A DNA stretch of 64,000 nt from Streptomyces longwoodensis. Its GTDB lineage: Bacteria; Actinomycetota; Actinomycetes; Streptomycetales; Streptomycetaceae. Below, one piece after another: positions 1 through 9,060 of the stretch. The first letter of the stretch is position 1, and every line of letters starts with the position of its first letter. Position numbers and translations under genes: made by a program. The notes below the pieces were generated by a model that worked only from the letters and a program-made list of their open reading frames with translations, ran no database searches and was not told the origin of the DNA. The DNA lies in assembly GCF_001514125.1 (NCBI RefSeq), contig NZ_KQ948551.1:395291-459290 (forward strand), given 5' to 3'.

Positions 1-133
1 GGTGACCTTGCGGGGCGCCCGAGGCAATAGGGTGGAGAGCGCATGAAGCCTTCCCTCCCGCAGGCCGGAGCGGGGAGGCAGCCCGTTCGCTCCGCCGCGC
101 AAGAGGCGGTGCCGCGCCGAGGAGTCAACTGCC

Positions 134-958
134 GTGTCGGATCCGATGCGCCCGCCCGTCTCCCCCCATCCGCACGGGACGTCGCTGCGCCCCGACCCCT
201 CCCGGCCCCGCGCCTCCCTGCGCACCGCCGTGGTCTGGGAGGTCCTCCAGGACGCCCTGGACCGCCGGGTGAAGGCCACCGGCCGCGCCTGTCTCGACGT
301 CCTCGACACCGGCGGCGGCAGCGGCAACTTCGCGGTGCCCGTCGCCCGCCTGGGCCACCGCGTCACCGTCGTCGACCCCAGCCCCAACGCCCTGTTCGCC
401 CTGGAGCGCCGGGCCGCCGAGGCCGGCCTCGCCGACCGGGTGCACGGCGTGCAGGGCGACGCCCACGGCCTGTTCGACGTGGTCGAGCGCGGCGGCTACG
501 ACGTCGTCCTGTGCCACGGCGTCCTGGAATACGTCGACGACCCGGTCGAGGGCGTGCGCAACGTCGTCGCCGCGCTGCGCTCCGAGGGCGTGCTGAGCCT
601 GCTGGCGGCGGGCCTCGGCGGCGCGGTCCTGGCGCGGGCGCTGGCCGGTCACTTCAAGGAGGCCCGGCAGGCCCTGGCCGACCCCGACGGCCGCTGGGGC
701 GAGGGCGACCCCGTGCCGCGGCGCTTCACCACCGAACAGCTCACCGGCCTGGTCGAGCGCGCGGGCCTGCGGGTCGCGGCCGTGCACGGGGTGCGGGTCT
801 TCGCCGATCTGGTCCCCGGCGTGCTCGTCGACACCGAACCGGGTGCGCTGGACGCCCTGCTCCGGCTGGAGGAGGCCGCCGCCGAGCTGCCCGCCTTCCA
901 CTCGGTGGCCACCCAGCTCCACGTGCTCGGTGAGACGCGCGGGACGTCAGGGGCGTAA
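134..958 (+). CDS. Class I SAM-dependent methyltransferase
   Basis: A 274-residue soluble protein with a Rossmann-type S-adenosylmethionine fold. The glycine-rich motif I (DTGGGSGNF) lies at about residues 58-66, followed by an acidic end of strand 2 (VVDPSPNA) and a later GVLEYVDD segment typical of the UbiE/Methyltransf_11 group. The substrate cannot be told from sequence. The GTG at 134 is chosen because a GAGGAG Shine-Dalgarno precedes it; an in-frame ATG at 146 is an alternative. It is monocistronic: DUF3040 follows after 317 bases, with a small hairpin at 1013-1030 in between. The methyltransferase assignment is firm; the role in the cell is unknown. Confidence 0.88.
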   Translation: MSDPMRPPVSPHPHGTSLRPDPSRPRASLRTAVVWEVLQDALDRRVKATGRACLDVLDTGGGSGNFAVPVARLGHRVTVVDPSPNALFALERRAAEAGLADRVHGVQGDAHGLFDVVERGGYDVVLCHGVLEYVDDPVEGVRNVVAALRSEGVLSLLAAGLGGAVLARALAGHFKEARQALADPDGRWGEGDPVPRRFTTEQLTGLVERAGLRVAAVHGVRVFADLVPGVLVDTEPGALDALLRLEEAAAELPAFHSVATQLHVLGETRGTSGA

Positions 959-1012
959 GTGCTCCGTGGGAGGGCAGCGCGAGGAGTCGCCGTTCGTCGC
1001 CTCCCGTGAAGA

Positions 1013-1030
1013 AGCCGCTCATCAGCGGCT
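1013..1030 (+). terminator. Weak hairpin, possible terminator after the methyltransferase gene
   Basis: A perfect 7-bp stem with a 4-base loop lies 54 bases after the stop codon. There is no T-run, so it could be a weak terminator or a transcript-end stabiliser. Confidence 0.35.
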
Positions 1031-1197
1031 CGAGGCTGGATGGAGTACGCCACAGGCCCCCCGTTCGGGCGCTCTGCGCCGTATGATCGAGGGAGACCGC
1101 CCCGGCATGACGGGCCGGCCGTTGGGGAATGGAAGCCTCAGCGGGCCGTGACCGCCCATGGTGGGTTCCGGTTGGCCAATTGGCGTAGAGGGGCGGG

Positions 1198-1226
1198 TTT
1201 CACGGGGGCGATTCCCTGCCTATCCT
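1198..1226 (+). promoter_or_regulatory. Possible promoter of the DUF3040 gene
   Basis: TTTCAC at 1198-1203 and TATCCT at 1221-1226 are separated by 17 bases and lie about 50 bases ahead of the GTG at 1276. The match to a housekeeping-type promoter is partial. Confidence 0.35.
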
Positions 1227-1275
1227 GAAGGGACCCCCCGGGTCGCCCCGGCGACTGCACGATGAGGAGGACTCC

Positions 1276-1668
1276 GTGCCGCTCTCGGAGCACGAGCAGC
1301 GCATGCTCGAGCAAATGGAGCGAGCGCTGTACGCCGAAGATCCCAAGTTCGCGTCGGCGCTCGAGGGAAGCGGGCTGCGTACGTACACCCGGCGTCGGGT
1401 CTACCAGGCGGTCGCGGGCTTCCTCGTGGGAATCGCGCTCCTCATGGCCGGTATGGTCGCCCAGCAGGTCTGGCTCAGCGTGGTGGGCTTCCTCGTCATG
1501 CTGGGGTGTGCGGTGCTCGCCGTGACCGGCTGGCGCAAGGCCCCCAAGCCGGGCGAGCAGCCGGCCCCCGGTGCAGCGCCCGCCCGTGGCCAGGCGCGCC
1601 CCAAGCGCTCGGTGATGGACCGCATCGAGGAGCGCTGGCAGCGCCGCCGCGACGAGCAGGGCCACTGA
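1276..1668 (+). CDS. DUF3040 membrane protein
   Basis: A 130-residue actinobacterial protein of the DUF3040 family. The N-terminus (PLSEHEQRMLEQMERALYAEDP) is the family hallmark, followed by two adjacent transmembrane helices at about residues 43-62 and 65-85 and a basic, proline/alanine-rich cytoplasmic tail. GTG at 1276 is preceded by GAGGAGG five bases upstream, which fixes the start. Function is unknown. DUF3040 genes commonly sit next to dcw clusters in actinobacteria, as here, but no direct link to division can be seen in the sequence. It is followed by a very strong terminator shared with the convergent transglutaminase gene. Confidence 0.88.
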   Translation: MPLSEHEQRMLEQMERALYAEDPKFASALEGSGLRTYTRRRVYQAVAGFLVGIALLMAGMVAQQVWLSVVGFLVMLGCAVLAVTGWRKAPKPGEQPAPGAAPARGQARPKRSVMDRIEERWQRRRDEQGH

Positions 1669-1700
1669 CGCCTCCGCCCACGGGCGGCCGGTCGTCGAGC

Positions 1701-1748
1701 AGTTCCTCTGCAGCAGTTCTTCGCCAATAGTTCTTCGAGCAGTTCTTC
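1701..1748 (+). repeat. Four copies of AGTTCYTC
   Basis: AGTTCCTC or AGTTCTTC occurs at 1701, 1715, 1729 and 1741, spaced 14, 14 and 12 bases apart, between the DUF3040 stop codon and the terminator. The octamers are unusually T-rich for this genome. No function is evident. Confidence 0.5.
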
Positions 1749-1785
1749 GTCAGGGGGTGACCACCCAGGTGGTCACCCCCTGACG
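1748..1785. terminator. Strong bidirectional terminator hairpin
   Basis: A perfect 17-bp stem (CGTCAGGGGGTGACCAC against its complement) with a CCAG loop lies between the convergent DUF3040 and transglutaminase genes. Its position and symmetry suit termination from both sides. Confidence 0.85.
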
Positions 1786-1846
1786 CATGCCCGGTCCCGT
1801 CTGCGTCCGCTGCTTCTGCCGGAGCGGCGCGACCCGGCAGGGCCCG

Positions 1847-4369
1847 TCAGCCGTTCTGCTGCCGGCCGCGCGGCGGCCGCAGCCGCTGGGTCAGGGCCGT
1901 CCAGCGAACCGCCCAGTCCTCCCTGCGGGCCGTCCAGCGGTCGGAGAGCTCCCAGACCGTCCGCACCGCCGACCGCGGCGCGACCACCGCCCGTACCCGG
2001 GTCCACCGGCCGGACCGGGCCCGCAGGGCCGCCCGTGCCAGGCGCACGTCCTGGGCCAGCCCCGTCTCGGCCCGCGGGCGGGGCGCGAACAGCACCTGCT
2101 CCACGGCGCCCGCCACCCGGTACACCGACCCGGCCGTCGTCGCGTCCAGCCCGACGATCCGCACGATCCGCTCAGCGGCCCGGCGCGGAGTGAGGGCGTC
2201 GTCCGGGACGATGCCGTAGTCCCAGGCCGTGTCGATCAGCTCGCGCCACACCGCCAGCACGTGGGCCACGGCCGCCTCGGTGACCGCCCACGACGCCGCG
2301 TCCGTCGGCGCACCCGGGCCGAGCGGGTCGTAGGCGTCGAACCGCACCGCGCCCGCCGGACCCTCGAACGCCCGGTCCGGCGCACCGGCCGTGGCCGTCG
2401 CGTGCTGGGCGGACGCCAGCCGCACCGAGCGCCGCCTCAGCCGCCACAGCATCGGCAGCAGCGGCACGCCCAGCGCCAGGAGCCCGAGCACGCTCCACAC
2501 CGCGATCCGGTACCACGGGGTGCCCCCGCCCCCCTGCTGCCCGGAGTCCAGCGGCAGCGCGCCCGCGCAGCCCTCCAGCTTCTTGTCGTCGGCCGAGCAG
2601 CTGGCGCTCGCCGAGGGCGCCGTCGACGGGGCCGCCTCCGCCGAGCGCGAGGCCTGCGGCAGGTCCGGGACCGCGTCGCCGGAGGTGTCCGGCAGCGTGT
2701 AGGGAGGCGTCGTCCCGCGGGTGGGCGTCGGCTCGAAGCGGGTCCAGCCGATCCCCTCGAAGTACAGCTCGGGCCAGGCGTGGGCGTCCTTCAGGCTGAC
2801 CGCCACCGTGCCGTCCGCCTGCGGGGAGCCCGGAGCGAAGCCGACCGCGACCCGGGCCGGTATGCCCAGCGTCCGGGCCATCGCCGCCATCGCGAACGAG
2901 AAGTGCACGCAGAAGCCCTGCTTGTCGCGCAGGAAGCGGGCGATCGCGTCGGGGCCGGTGCCGACCTCCACCTCCGTGTCGTACTGGAAGCCGCCGGTCG
3001 AGGCGAAGTAGTCCTGGAGGGCGACCGCCTTCTCGTAGTCGTCGGACGCGCCCTCGGTGACCTCGCGGGCCGTGCGGTGCACCACCGCCGGCACCGAATC
3101 GGGGACCTTGGTGTACTCGTCGCGCAGCGACCGGGGGGCCTTCGGCGCGGACGCCAGCTGTTGCGCCGTCGGCCGCACCTCGAGGCTCTTCACCTCGTAG
3201 GTCTTGCCGCGGGTGTTCTCACCGTGGTCGCCGACCAGGGTCATGCCCACCGGTTCGTACCGCCACTTGCCGCCGACGCGCACGTCACTCGGCGGGTAGG
3301 GCATGGGCAGCCAGTCCTGGGCGTACCAGTCGGCGGCCCGGATCCGGGTGGTGACCTGCCCGCGCTTGACGTCGGGGCCGAGGCCCGCGGGCGTGGGCAG
3401 CCGGTCCGGGACCTCGACGATGTGCCGCTTGGCCGGCTTCCACGTGGTGCCGTCGAAGTCGTCCAGCGACACGATCCGCAGGTACATGTCGGAGAGGTCG
3501 TCGGTGCTGGTGCGCAGGGTCAGCGCCGTGCGGTCCTGGTCGGCGTTGAGGCTGTCGCGCAGGGACACCAGCGGGTTGACCGCGGAGATGGTGCCCCCGC
3601 CGCCGGTGCCCGTGCCGACGCCCGCACCCGTGCCGTCCAGCAGGCCGCCCTGGATCGCGGGCAGCGGCAGCAGCGGCACCGCCAGGGCCACGCCCAGCGC
3701 GACCGCGCCGATGCGCCGCCCGGTGCGCACCGGCGCCACCGGGCCGGACGGCCCGCCGGGCGTGCGCGGGGCGCCGCCGAAGACGCGCCCCCACTGCGCG
3801 AGCCGCTCACGGCCCTCGGCGAGCAGCAGCATCAGGTAACCGGCCGCGGCCACCACGAACCACAGCCAGTCCGCCGCCCCGTCGGACAGGCCCGCGGCCA
3901 CCGAGTACAGCGCGAGCAGCGGCAGCCCGGCCGGTGCGGCGTTGCGGTAGGTGACCGCGAGGGTGTCCACCACCAGGCCGACCAGCAGCACCCCGCCGAC
4001 CAGCATCAGCCGGATGCCGTCCGTCAGCGGGGCCGGGATGGCGTACTGCTGGACGTCGGTCGTGCCCGACTGGAGCACGTCGCCGAGGTGCCGCAGCGCC
4101 TGCGGGCCGGGGACCAGTCCGCCCAGCGCGTAGGGCCGGGCGAAGACCAGGGTCAGCAGCAGCACGGTGGCCAGTGCCTGCGCGGCCACCGTCAGCGGGC
4201 GGGCCAGCGGCACCCGGCGGGTCGCCGCGCCCACCCCGGACTGGACGGCCAGCAGGAAGGCCGCCTGCAGCAGCCAGGTGGCGGGGTCGATCAGGGGTAG
4301 CAGGGCGGTGGCCGTCATCAGGGTGGCCGCCCACGCGCACACCGTCACCCGGGCCCGTCCGCTGATCAT
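1847..4369 (-). CDS. TgpA-like transglutaminase membrane protein (DUF3488/DUF4129)
   Basis: An 840-residue integral membrane protein. A block of N-terminal helices (about 6-7 over the first 220 residues) precedes a transglutaminase-like extracellular domain; another helix (AVWSVLGLLALGVPLLPML) then leads to a cytoplasmic DUF4129-like tail. The catalytic Cys is at about 487 (GFCVHFS) and His at 530 (DAHAWPE); the acidic position is Glu (RFEPTP, about 546) rather than Asp. ATG at 4369 overlaps the upstream DUF58 stop (ATGA), so translation is probably coupled. With MoxR and DUF58 it forms the conserved actinobacterial moxR-DUF58-tgpA unit, thought to act at the envelope. The substrate is unknown. 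Confidence 0.88.
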   Translation of the reverse strand: MISGRARVTVCAWAATLMTATALLPLIDPATWLLQAAFLLAVQSGVGAATRRVPLARPLTVAAQALATVLLLTLVFARPYALGGLVPGPQALRHLGDVLQSGTTDVQQYAIPAPLTDGIRLMLVGGVLLVGLVVDTLAVTYRNAAPAGLPLLALYSVAAGLSDGAADWLWFVVAAAGYLMLLLAEGRERLAQWGRVFGGAPRTPGGPSGPVAPVRTGRRIGAVALGVALAVPLLPLPAIQGGLLDGTGAGVGTGTGGGGTISAVNPLVSLRDSLNADQDRTALTLRTSTDDLSDMYLRIVSLDDFDGTTWKPAKRHIVEVPDRLPTPAGLGPDVKRGQVTTRIRAADWYAQDWLPMPYPPSDVRVGGKWRYEPVGMTLVGDHGENTRGKTYEVKSLEVRPTAQQLASAPKAPRSLRDEYTKVPDSVPAVVHRTAREVTEGASDDYEKAVALQDYFASTGGFQYDTEVEVGTGPDAIARFLRDKQGFCVHFSFAMAAMARTLGIPARVAVGFAPGSPQADGTVAVSLKDAHAWPELYFEGIGWTRFEPTPTRGTTPPYTLPDTSGDAVPDLPQASRSAEAAPSTAPSASASCSADDKKLEGCAGALPLDSGQQGGGGTPWYRIAVWSVLGLLALGVPLLPMLWRLRRRSVRLASAQHATATAGAPDRAFEGPAGAVRFDAYDPLGPGAPTDAASWAVTEAAVAHVLAVWRELIDTAWDYGIVPDDALTPRRAAERIVRIVGLDATTAGSVYRVAGAVEQVLFAPRPRAETGLAQDVRLARAALRARSGRWTRVRAVVAPRSAVRTVWELSDRWTARREDWAVRWTALTQRLRPPRGRQQNG

Positions 4370-5744
4370 GCCGTCCCCCCTCCGCCCCTGCCCGCCGTGC
4401 CGCCCGCCGCCGTGACCACGCCGCTGCGCTCCCGGTCCGCCTGGCGCCACAGTGCTTCCAGGGAGGTGCCCCGGGGCACGCCCAGCGCGGTCCAGCCGGC
4501 CTCGCGCAGCATCCGCAGCCGCTCTTCCTGCCCCTTCATCGGTTCGGAAGGGGTGATCGGTTCACGCACCCACGCCTCGCTGTCGAGGAGGAAGGCGACG
4601 GCGCCGCCGCTGCGCTGGCGCATCCGGGCGGCCACCGCGGCCTGCTCCTCGTCGAGGTCGCCGAAGAAGGCCACCAGCAGCCCCTCGTTGCCCCCGCGCA
4701 GCACGTCGTAGGCGCGGGACAGGCCCGTGCCGTCGGAGTGGTCGATCACCGCGAGGGTGTCCATCATCAGCCCGGCCGCGTCGGCCGACTCCTGGTTGGC
4801 CCCGGCGAACCCGTCGGCGCCCTCGCCGGGCACGGAGTTGCCGGTGTCGGTCAGCAGCCGCACCGAGAAGCCCCGCTCCAGCATGTGCACCAGCACCGAC
4901 GCGGCACCCCCGACCGCCCACTCGAACGCCGAGTCCGGGCCGGCACCGTGGTAGGCCAGGCCCCGGGTGTCGAGCAGCACCGTGCAGCGGGAGCGCTGGG
5001 GCTGCTCCTCGCGGCGCACCATCAGCTCGCCGTAGCGCGCGGTGGAGCGCCAGTGCACCCGGCGCAGGTCGTCGCCGTAGCGGTAGCCGCGCGGGATGAC
5101 GTCGTCCTCGCCGGCCAGCGCCAGCGAGCGCTGCCGGCCGTCGCCGTACCCCTTGGCCTCGCCGGCCAGCCGCACCGGGGGCAGCGCCTCGACGCGCGGG
5201 ATCACGGTCAGGGTGTCGGAGCTGGAGAAGGAGCGGGTCAGCTCGCACATGCCGAAGGGGTCCGTCAGGCGCAGCTGGAGCGGGCCCAGGGGGTAGCGGC
5301 CGCGCAGGTCGGAGCGGACCCGGTAGGACACCTCGCGGCGGCCGCCCGCCTCCACCCGGTCCAGCACGAAGCGGGGGCGCGGACCGAGCACGTAGGGCAC
5401 CCGGTCCTGGAGCATCAGCAGGCCGGTGGGCAGCCGCGAGACGTTGTCCATCCGCAGGTGGACGCGGGCCTCGCTGCCCGCGGGCACGCGCCCGGGGGAG
5501 AGGCGGCGGCTGCCCGCCACCCGGTAACGGGTGCGGAAGAGGACGGCCGCGCAGATCAGCGGCAGCGCGGCCAGCAGCATCCCGACCCGCAGCAGGTCGG
5601 GCTGGCCGAGGACGTAGGCGCAGACTGCAGCCGCCGCCCCCGCCGCGAGGAAGGAGCGGCCGCGGGTGGTCAGGCCGGCCAGGGCCGTGCGCACACCGCC
5701 GGACCGGTCGCTCCGGCCGGTGTCCGCGGAGGCCGCGCCGAGCG

Positions 5745-5748
<4 letters not shown>
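4366..5748 (-). CDS. DUF58 domain membrane protein
   Basis: A 460-residue protein. Two close transmembrane helices lie near residues 30-75 (FLAAGAAAAVCAYVLGQP and a second hydrophobic run), followed by a large cytoplasmic domain carrying the DUF58 signature YRYGDDLRRVHWRSTAR and a vWA-like C-terminal half. DUF58 proteins travel with MoxR ATPases and are thought to be their membrane partner. ATG at 5748 overlaps the moxR stop codon, and its own stop overlaps the tgpA start, giving a tightly coupled three-gene operon read leftward. Confidence 0.88.
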
Positions 5749-6794
<1,046 letters not shown>

Positions 6795-6902
6795 CGGCCC
6801 TCCTCGGCCCGTTCTTCCTCCGGGCCGGCCCTCCGCGCTGCGGCCGGCCCACCCCGAACACGGACGGCACGCGGGAAAAGTTCCGCATGGCGCTCCACCC
6901 GC

Positions 6903-6932
6903 ATTCTTGCTGCCGTTACCGATTCGTGTCAC
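6903..6932 (-). promoter_or_regulatory. Possible moxR operon promoter
   Basis: On the minus strand, GTGACA (6932-6927) and AAGAAT (6908-6903) are separated by 18 bases, about 110 bases ahead of the GTG start. The -35 is good and the -10 is partial. Confidence 0.35.
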
Positions 6933-7102
6933 TCGACTGTGGACAACTGCCCGCGTTATGTCAGGCTCCGCGGCTTTTGGTCCCGCCGGTGACGGCGAAC
7001 CGACAGCGTCCCGCGGGGCGGCGGGCGTCGCGCGCGCGGGGCAGGCGTCGCGCGCACGCGTCGCGAGGGGCGTCGTCCGTCCTGGTCCCGGGGCCCCGTG
7101 GG

Positions 7103-7124
7103 TCCTGTGAGGTACCCCACAGGA
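7103..7124. promoter_or_regulatory. Imperfect 22-bp palindrome, operator-like
   Basis: TCCTGTG at 7103-7109 and CACAGGA at 7118-7124 flank a GGTACC core, with 20 of 22 positions symmetric. It lies about 85 bases upstream of the presumed dcw -35 element and could be a repressor or activator site. Confidence 0.4.
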
Positions 7125-7207
7125 GTGGTGCCGGGCCGTCCGGAGGAGTGGATTCGCCCACCGCCGCGCTTCCCGGGTCCGACGGCCGCCACGCGCGGGC
7201 CGGTTGA

Positions 7208-7235
7208 TTGACCGCGAGACGGGGTGGACTAAAGT
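7208..7235 (+). promoter_or_regulatory. Candidate promoter of the rsmH/dcw cluster
   Basis: TTGACC (7208-7213) and TAAAGT (7230-7235) are separated by 16 bases, the best housekeeping-type match in the region. Use of this promoter would give a 5' leader of about 210 bases before rsmH. Confidence 0.55.
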
Positions 7236-7401
7236 TGCGCGAAGCGGGAGGCGCGGTCCTCCCTGCTGGACTGACGTCCCCCGTGAGGCCCCGGCGTGAC
7301 CGGGCGTCTCCCCGCGTGCGCGGCGCGTACGTACGGCTCGGCCTCCTCCCGCCCCCGGTCGGCTGACGCCTCCCGGCGCCGGCGGGCCTTCCCTTCACGG
7401 T

Positions 7402-7434
7402 GCGGGCGGGGACCCGGCGGTGCGGACCGCCCGC
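7402..7434 (+). other. Hairpin in the rsmH leader
   Basis: GCGGGCGG (7402-7409) pairs with CCGCCCGC (7427-7434) over 8 bp just ahead of the rsmH ribosome binding site. It may be part of a leader RNA structure; actinobacteria are known to carry a conserved mraW RNA motif at this place, but I cannot confirm the match. Confidence 0.35.
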
Positions 7435-7452
7435 CGGATCTGAGAGGGCCCC

Positions 7453-8409
7453 TTGAGCAGCAGTCGACACGTCCCGGTGATGCTCCAGCGATGCCTGGAC
7501 CTGCTGGCCCCCGCGCTGAGCGAGCCCGGCGCGGTGGTCGTGGACTGCACGCTCGGCCTCGGCGGGCACAGCGAGGCGCTGCTCGCCCGGTTCCCCGAGG
7601 CCCGGCTGGTCGCCCTGGACCGCGACAAGGAGGCCCTGCGCCTGTCCGGCGAGCGGCTCGCCCCGTACGGCGAGCGGGCCACCCTCGTCCACGCCGTCTA
7701 CGACGAACTGCCCGAGGTGCTGGTCCGGCTCGGCATCGCGCGCGTGCAGGGGGTGCTGTTCGACCTCGGCGTCTCCTCCATGCAGCTCGACGAGGCCGAC
7801 CGCGGCTTCGCCTACGCCCAGGACGCCCCGCTCGACATGCGCATGGACCAGACGACCGGCATGAGCGCCGCCGAGGTCCTCAACACCTACCCGCCCGGCG
7901 AACTGGTCCGCATCCTGCGCGCGTACGGCGAGGAGAAGCAGGCCAAGCGGATCGTCGCGGCCGTCGTGCGGGAGCGCGAGAAGGAGCCCTTCACCACCAG
8001 CGCACGGCTCGTCGAGCTGATCCGGGACGCCCTTCCGCAGGCCGCCAAGCGCACCGGCGGCAACCCGGCCAAGCGGACCTTCCAGGCGCTGCGCATCGAG
8101 GTCAACGGCGAACTCTCCGTCCTGGAGCGGGCGGTCCCGGCCGCGGTGCGCTCCCTCGCGGTGGGCGGGCGGATCGCCGTGCTGTCGTACCACTCGCTGG
8201 AGGACCGGCTGGTCAAGCAGGTCTTCGCGGCCGGGGCCGCGTCCACCGCGCCGCCCGGGCTGCCCGTCGTCCCCGAGCGCTACCAGCCCCGGCTCAAGCT
8301 GCTCACGCGCGGTGCCGAACTTCCCACCGAGGAAGAGATCGCCGAGAACCGGCGGGCCGCCCCGGCGCGGCTGCGCGGGGCCGAGCGCATCAGGGAGGAC
8401 GTCGAGTGA
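7453..8409 (+). CDS. rsmH: 16S rRNA (cytosine(1402)-N(4))-methyltransferase RsmH
   Basis: A 318-residue SAM methyltransferase (MraW) that N4-methylates C1402 in the decoding centre of 16S rRNA. The family N-terminus HVPVML is at residues 6-11, and motif I ([14 protein letters not shown]), [11 protein letters not shown], the PLDMRMD loop and [12 protein letters not shown] are all present. The TTG start at 7453 follows GAGAGGG; the next Met (residue 10) would delete the conserved HVPV segment, so the TTG is strongly preferred. It is the first gene of the dcw cluster and is followed by ftsL after 12 bases. Confidence 0.95.
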   Translation: MSSSRHVPVMLQRCLDLLAPALSEPGAVVVDCTLGLGGHSEALLARFPEARLVALDRDKEALRLSGERLAPYGERATLVHAVYDELPEVLVRLGIARVQGVLFDLGVSSMQLDEADRGFAYAQDAPLDMRMDQTTGMSAAEVLNTYPPGELVRILRAYGEEKQAKRIVAAVVREREKEPFTTSARLVELIRDALPQAAKRTGGNPAKRTFQALRIEVNGELSVLERAVPAAVRSLAVGGRIAVLSYHSLEDRLVKQVFAAGAASTAPPGLPVVPERYQPRLKLLTRGAELPTEEEIAENRRAAPARLRGAERIREDVE

Positions 8410-8421
8410 GGGATCCGCACC

Positions 8422-9060
8422 GTGCCAGTGAGTAGGGAACCGCGCCTCAAGGGCCGGGCCGCACGGCTCGCCCGGCTGCTGCCGGGCCGGCCGCGCCAGG
8501 CCGCCCGCACGCCCTTCGTCCTGCTCGTCGTCCTCCTCCTCGGCGGCGGACTGATCGGTCTGCTGGTGCTCAACTCCGCGCTCAGTGAAGGCGCGTTCCA
8601 GATGGACGACCTCCAGCGGGACACCAAGAACCTCACCGACGAGGAGCAGGCCCTCCAGCGCGACATCGACTCCTACTCCGCGCCGGACGCCCTCCAGCGC
8701 CGCGCCCGTGAACTCGGCATGGTCCCCGGCGGCGACCCCGCCTTCCTGGACCCCGACGGCACCGTGAAGGGCGTCCCCTCGCCCGCCGCGCAGTCCGACG
8801 GCGACTCCGCGTACGTCCGGCCGCCGGAGGCCATCACGCTCGGGCAGACCCTCGAACAGACCTCGCCGAGCCCGCAGCCCGCCACCACCGACGACTCCGG
8901 CGGCTCCGCCGACGACGGCCAGGACGCCGGCACCGGCCAAGCCGCCACCGGCCAGACCTCCACCGACCGGTCCGCCGACGCCGGCGGTCCCGCGCAAGCC
9001 ACCGTGCCCGGCGCGGCCCCCCTGTCCCGCACGTCCCCGACTCCGACCCCCGGCAGGTGA
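8422..9060 (+). CDS. ftsL: Cell division protein FtsL/DivIC-like
   Basis: A 212-residue bitopic membrane protein with a short basic cytoplasmic N-terminus, a transmembrane helix at about 31-51 (PFVLLVVLLLGGGLIGLLVL), and a short coiled-coil extracytoplasmic segment (DDLQRDTKNLTDEEQALQRD) followed by the A-LGM motif (ARELGMVPGG). A long Ser/Thr/Ala/Asp-rich tail of about 90 residues follows and looks disordered. FtsL bridges the FtsQ-DivIC complex to FtsW/FtsI. Identification rests on the fold and on its place between rsmH and ftsI. Its TGA overlaps the GTG of ftsI (GTGA). Confidence 0.88.
   Translation: MPVSREPRLKGRAARLARLLPGRPRQAARTPFVLLVVLLLGGGLIGLLVLNSALSEGAFQMDDLQRDTKNLTDEEQALQRDIDSYSAPDALQRRARELGMVPGGDPAFLDPDGTVKGVPSPAAQSDGDSAYVRPPEAITLGQTLEQTSPSPQPATTDDSGGSADDGQDAGTGQAATGQTSTDRSADAGGPAQATVPGAAPLSRTSPTPTPGR

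Larger units (their letters stand above)
959..1275. other. Intergenic region between methyltransferase and DUF3040 gene
   Basis: About 317 bases without a credible gene. It holds a 7-bp hairpin (AGCCGCT / AGCGGCT, loop CATC) at 1013-1030 that may end the methyltransferase transcript, and a possible promoter for the next gene at 1198-1226. Nothing else stands out. Confidence 0.6.
6795..7452. other. 658-base divergent intergenic region between moxR and rsmH
   Basis: No credible coding sequence is visible on either strand, and in particular there is no mraZ. It carries a candidate leftward promoter for moxR (6903-6932), GCGTCGCG repeats near 7025-7065, an imperfect 22-bp palindrome (7103-7124), a candidate rightward dcw promoter (7208-7235) and then about 215 bases of G/C-rich potential leader with stable hairpins. 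Confidence 0.65.

Noticed and set aside
1..133. Possible partial gene at the left edge
   Set aside because: A frame is open through here, but it continues as Arg/Pro-rich shadow across the methyltransferase gene; no homologous sequence is recognisable in the first 133 bases.
6887..7207. Possible mraZ or other small gene upstream of rsmH
   Set aside because: The frame gives Arg/Ala/Ser-rich sequence without the MraZ/AbrB fold signature, and there is no Shine-Dalgarno.
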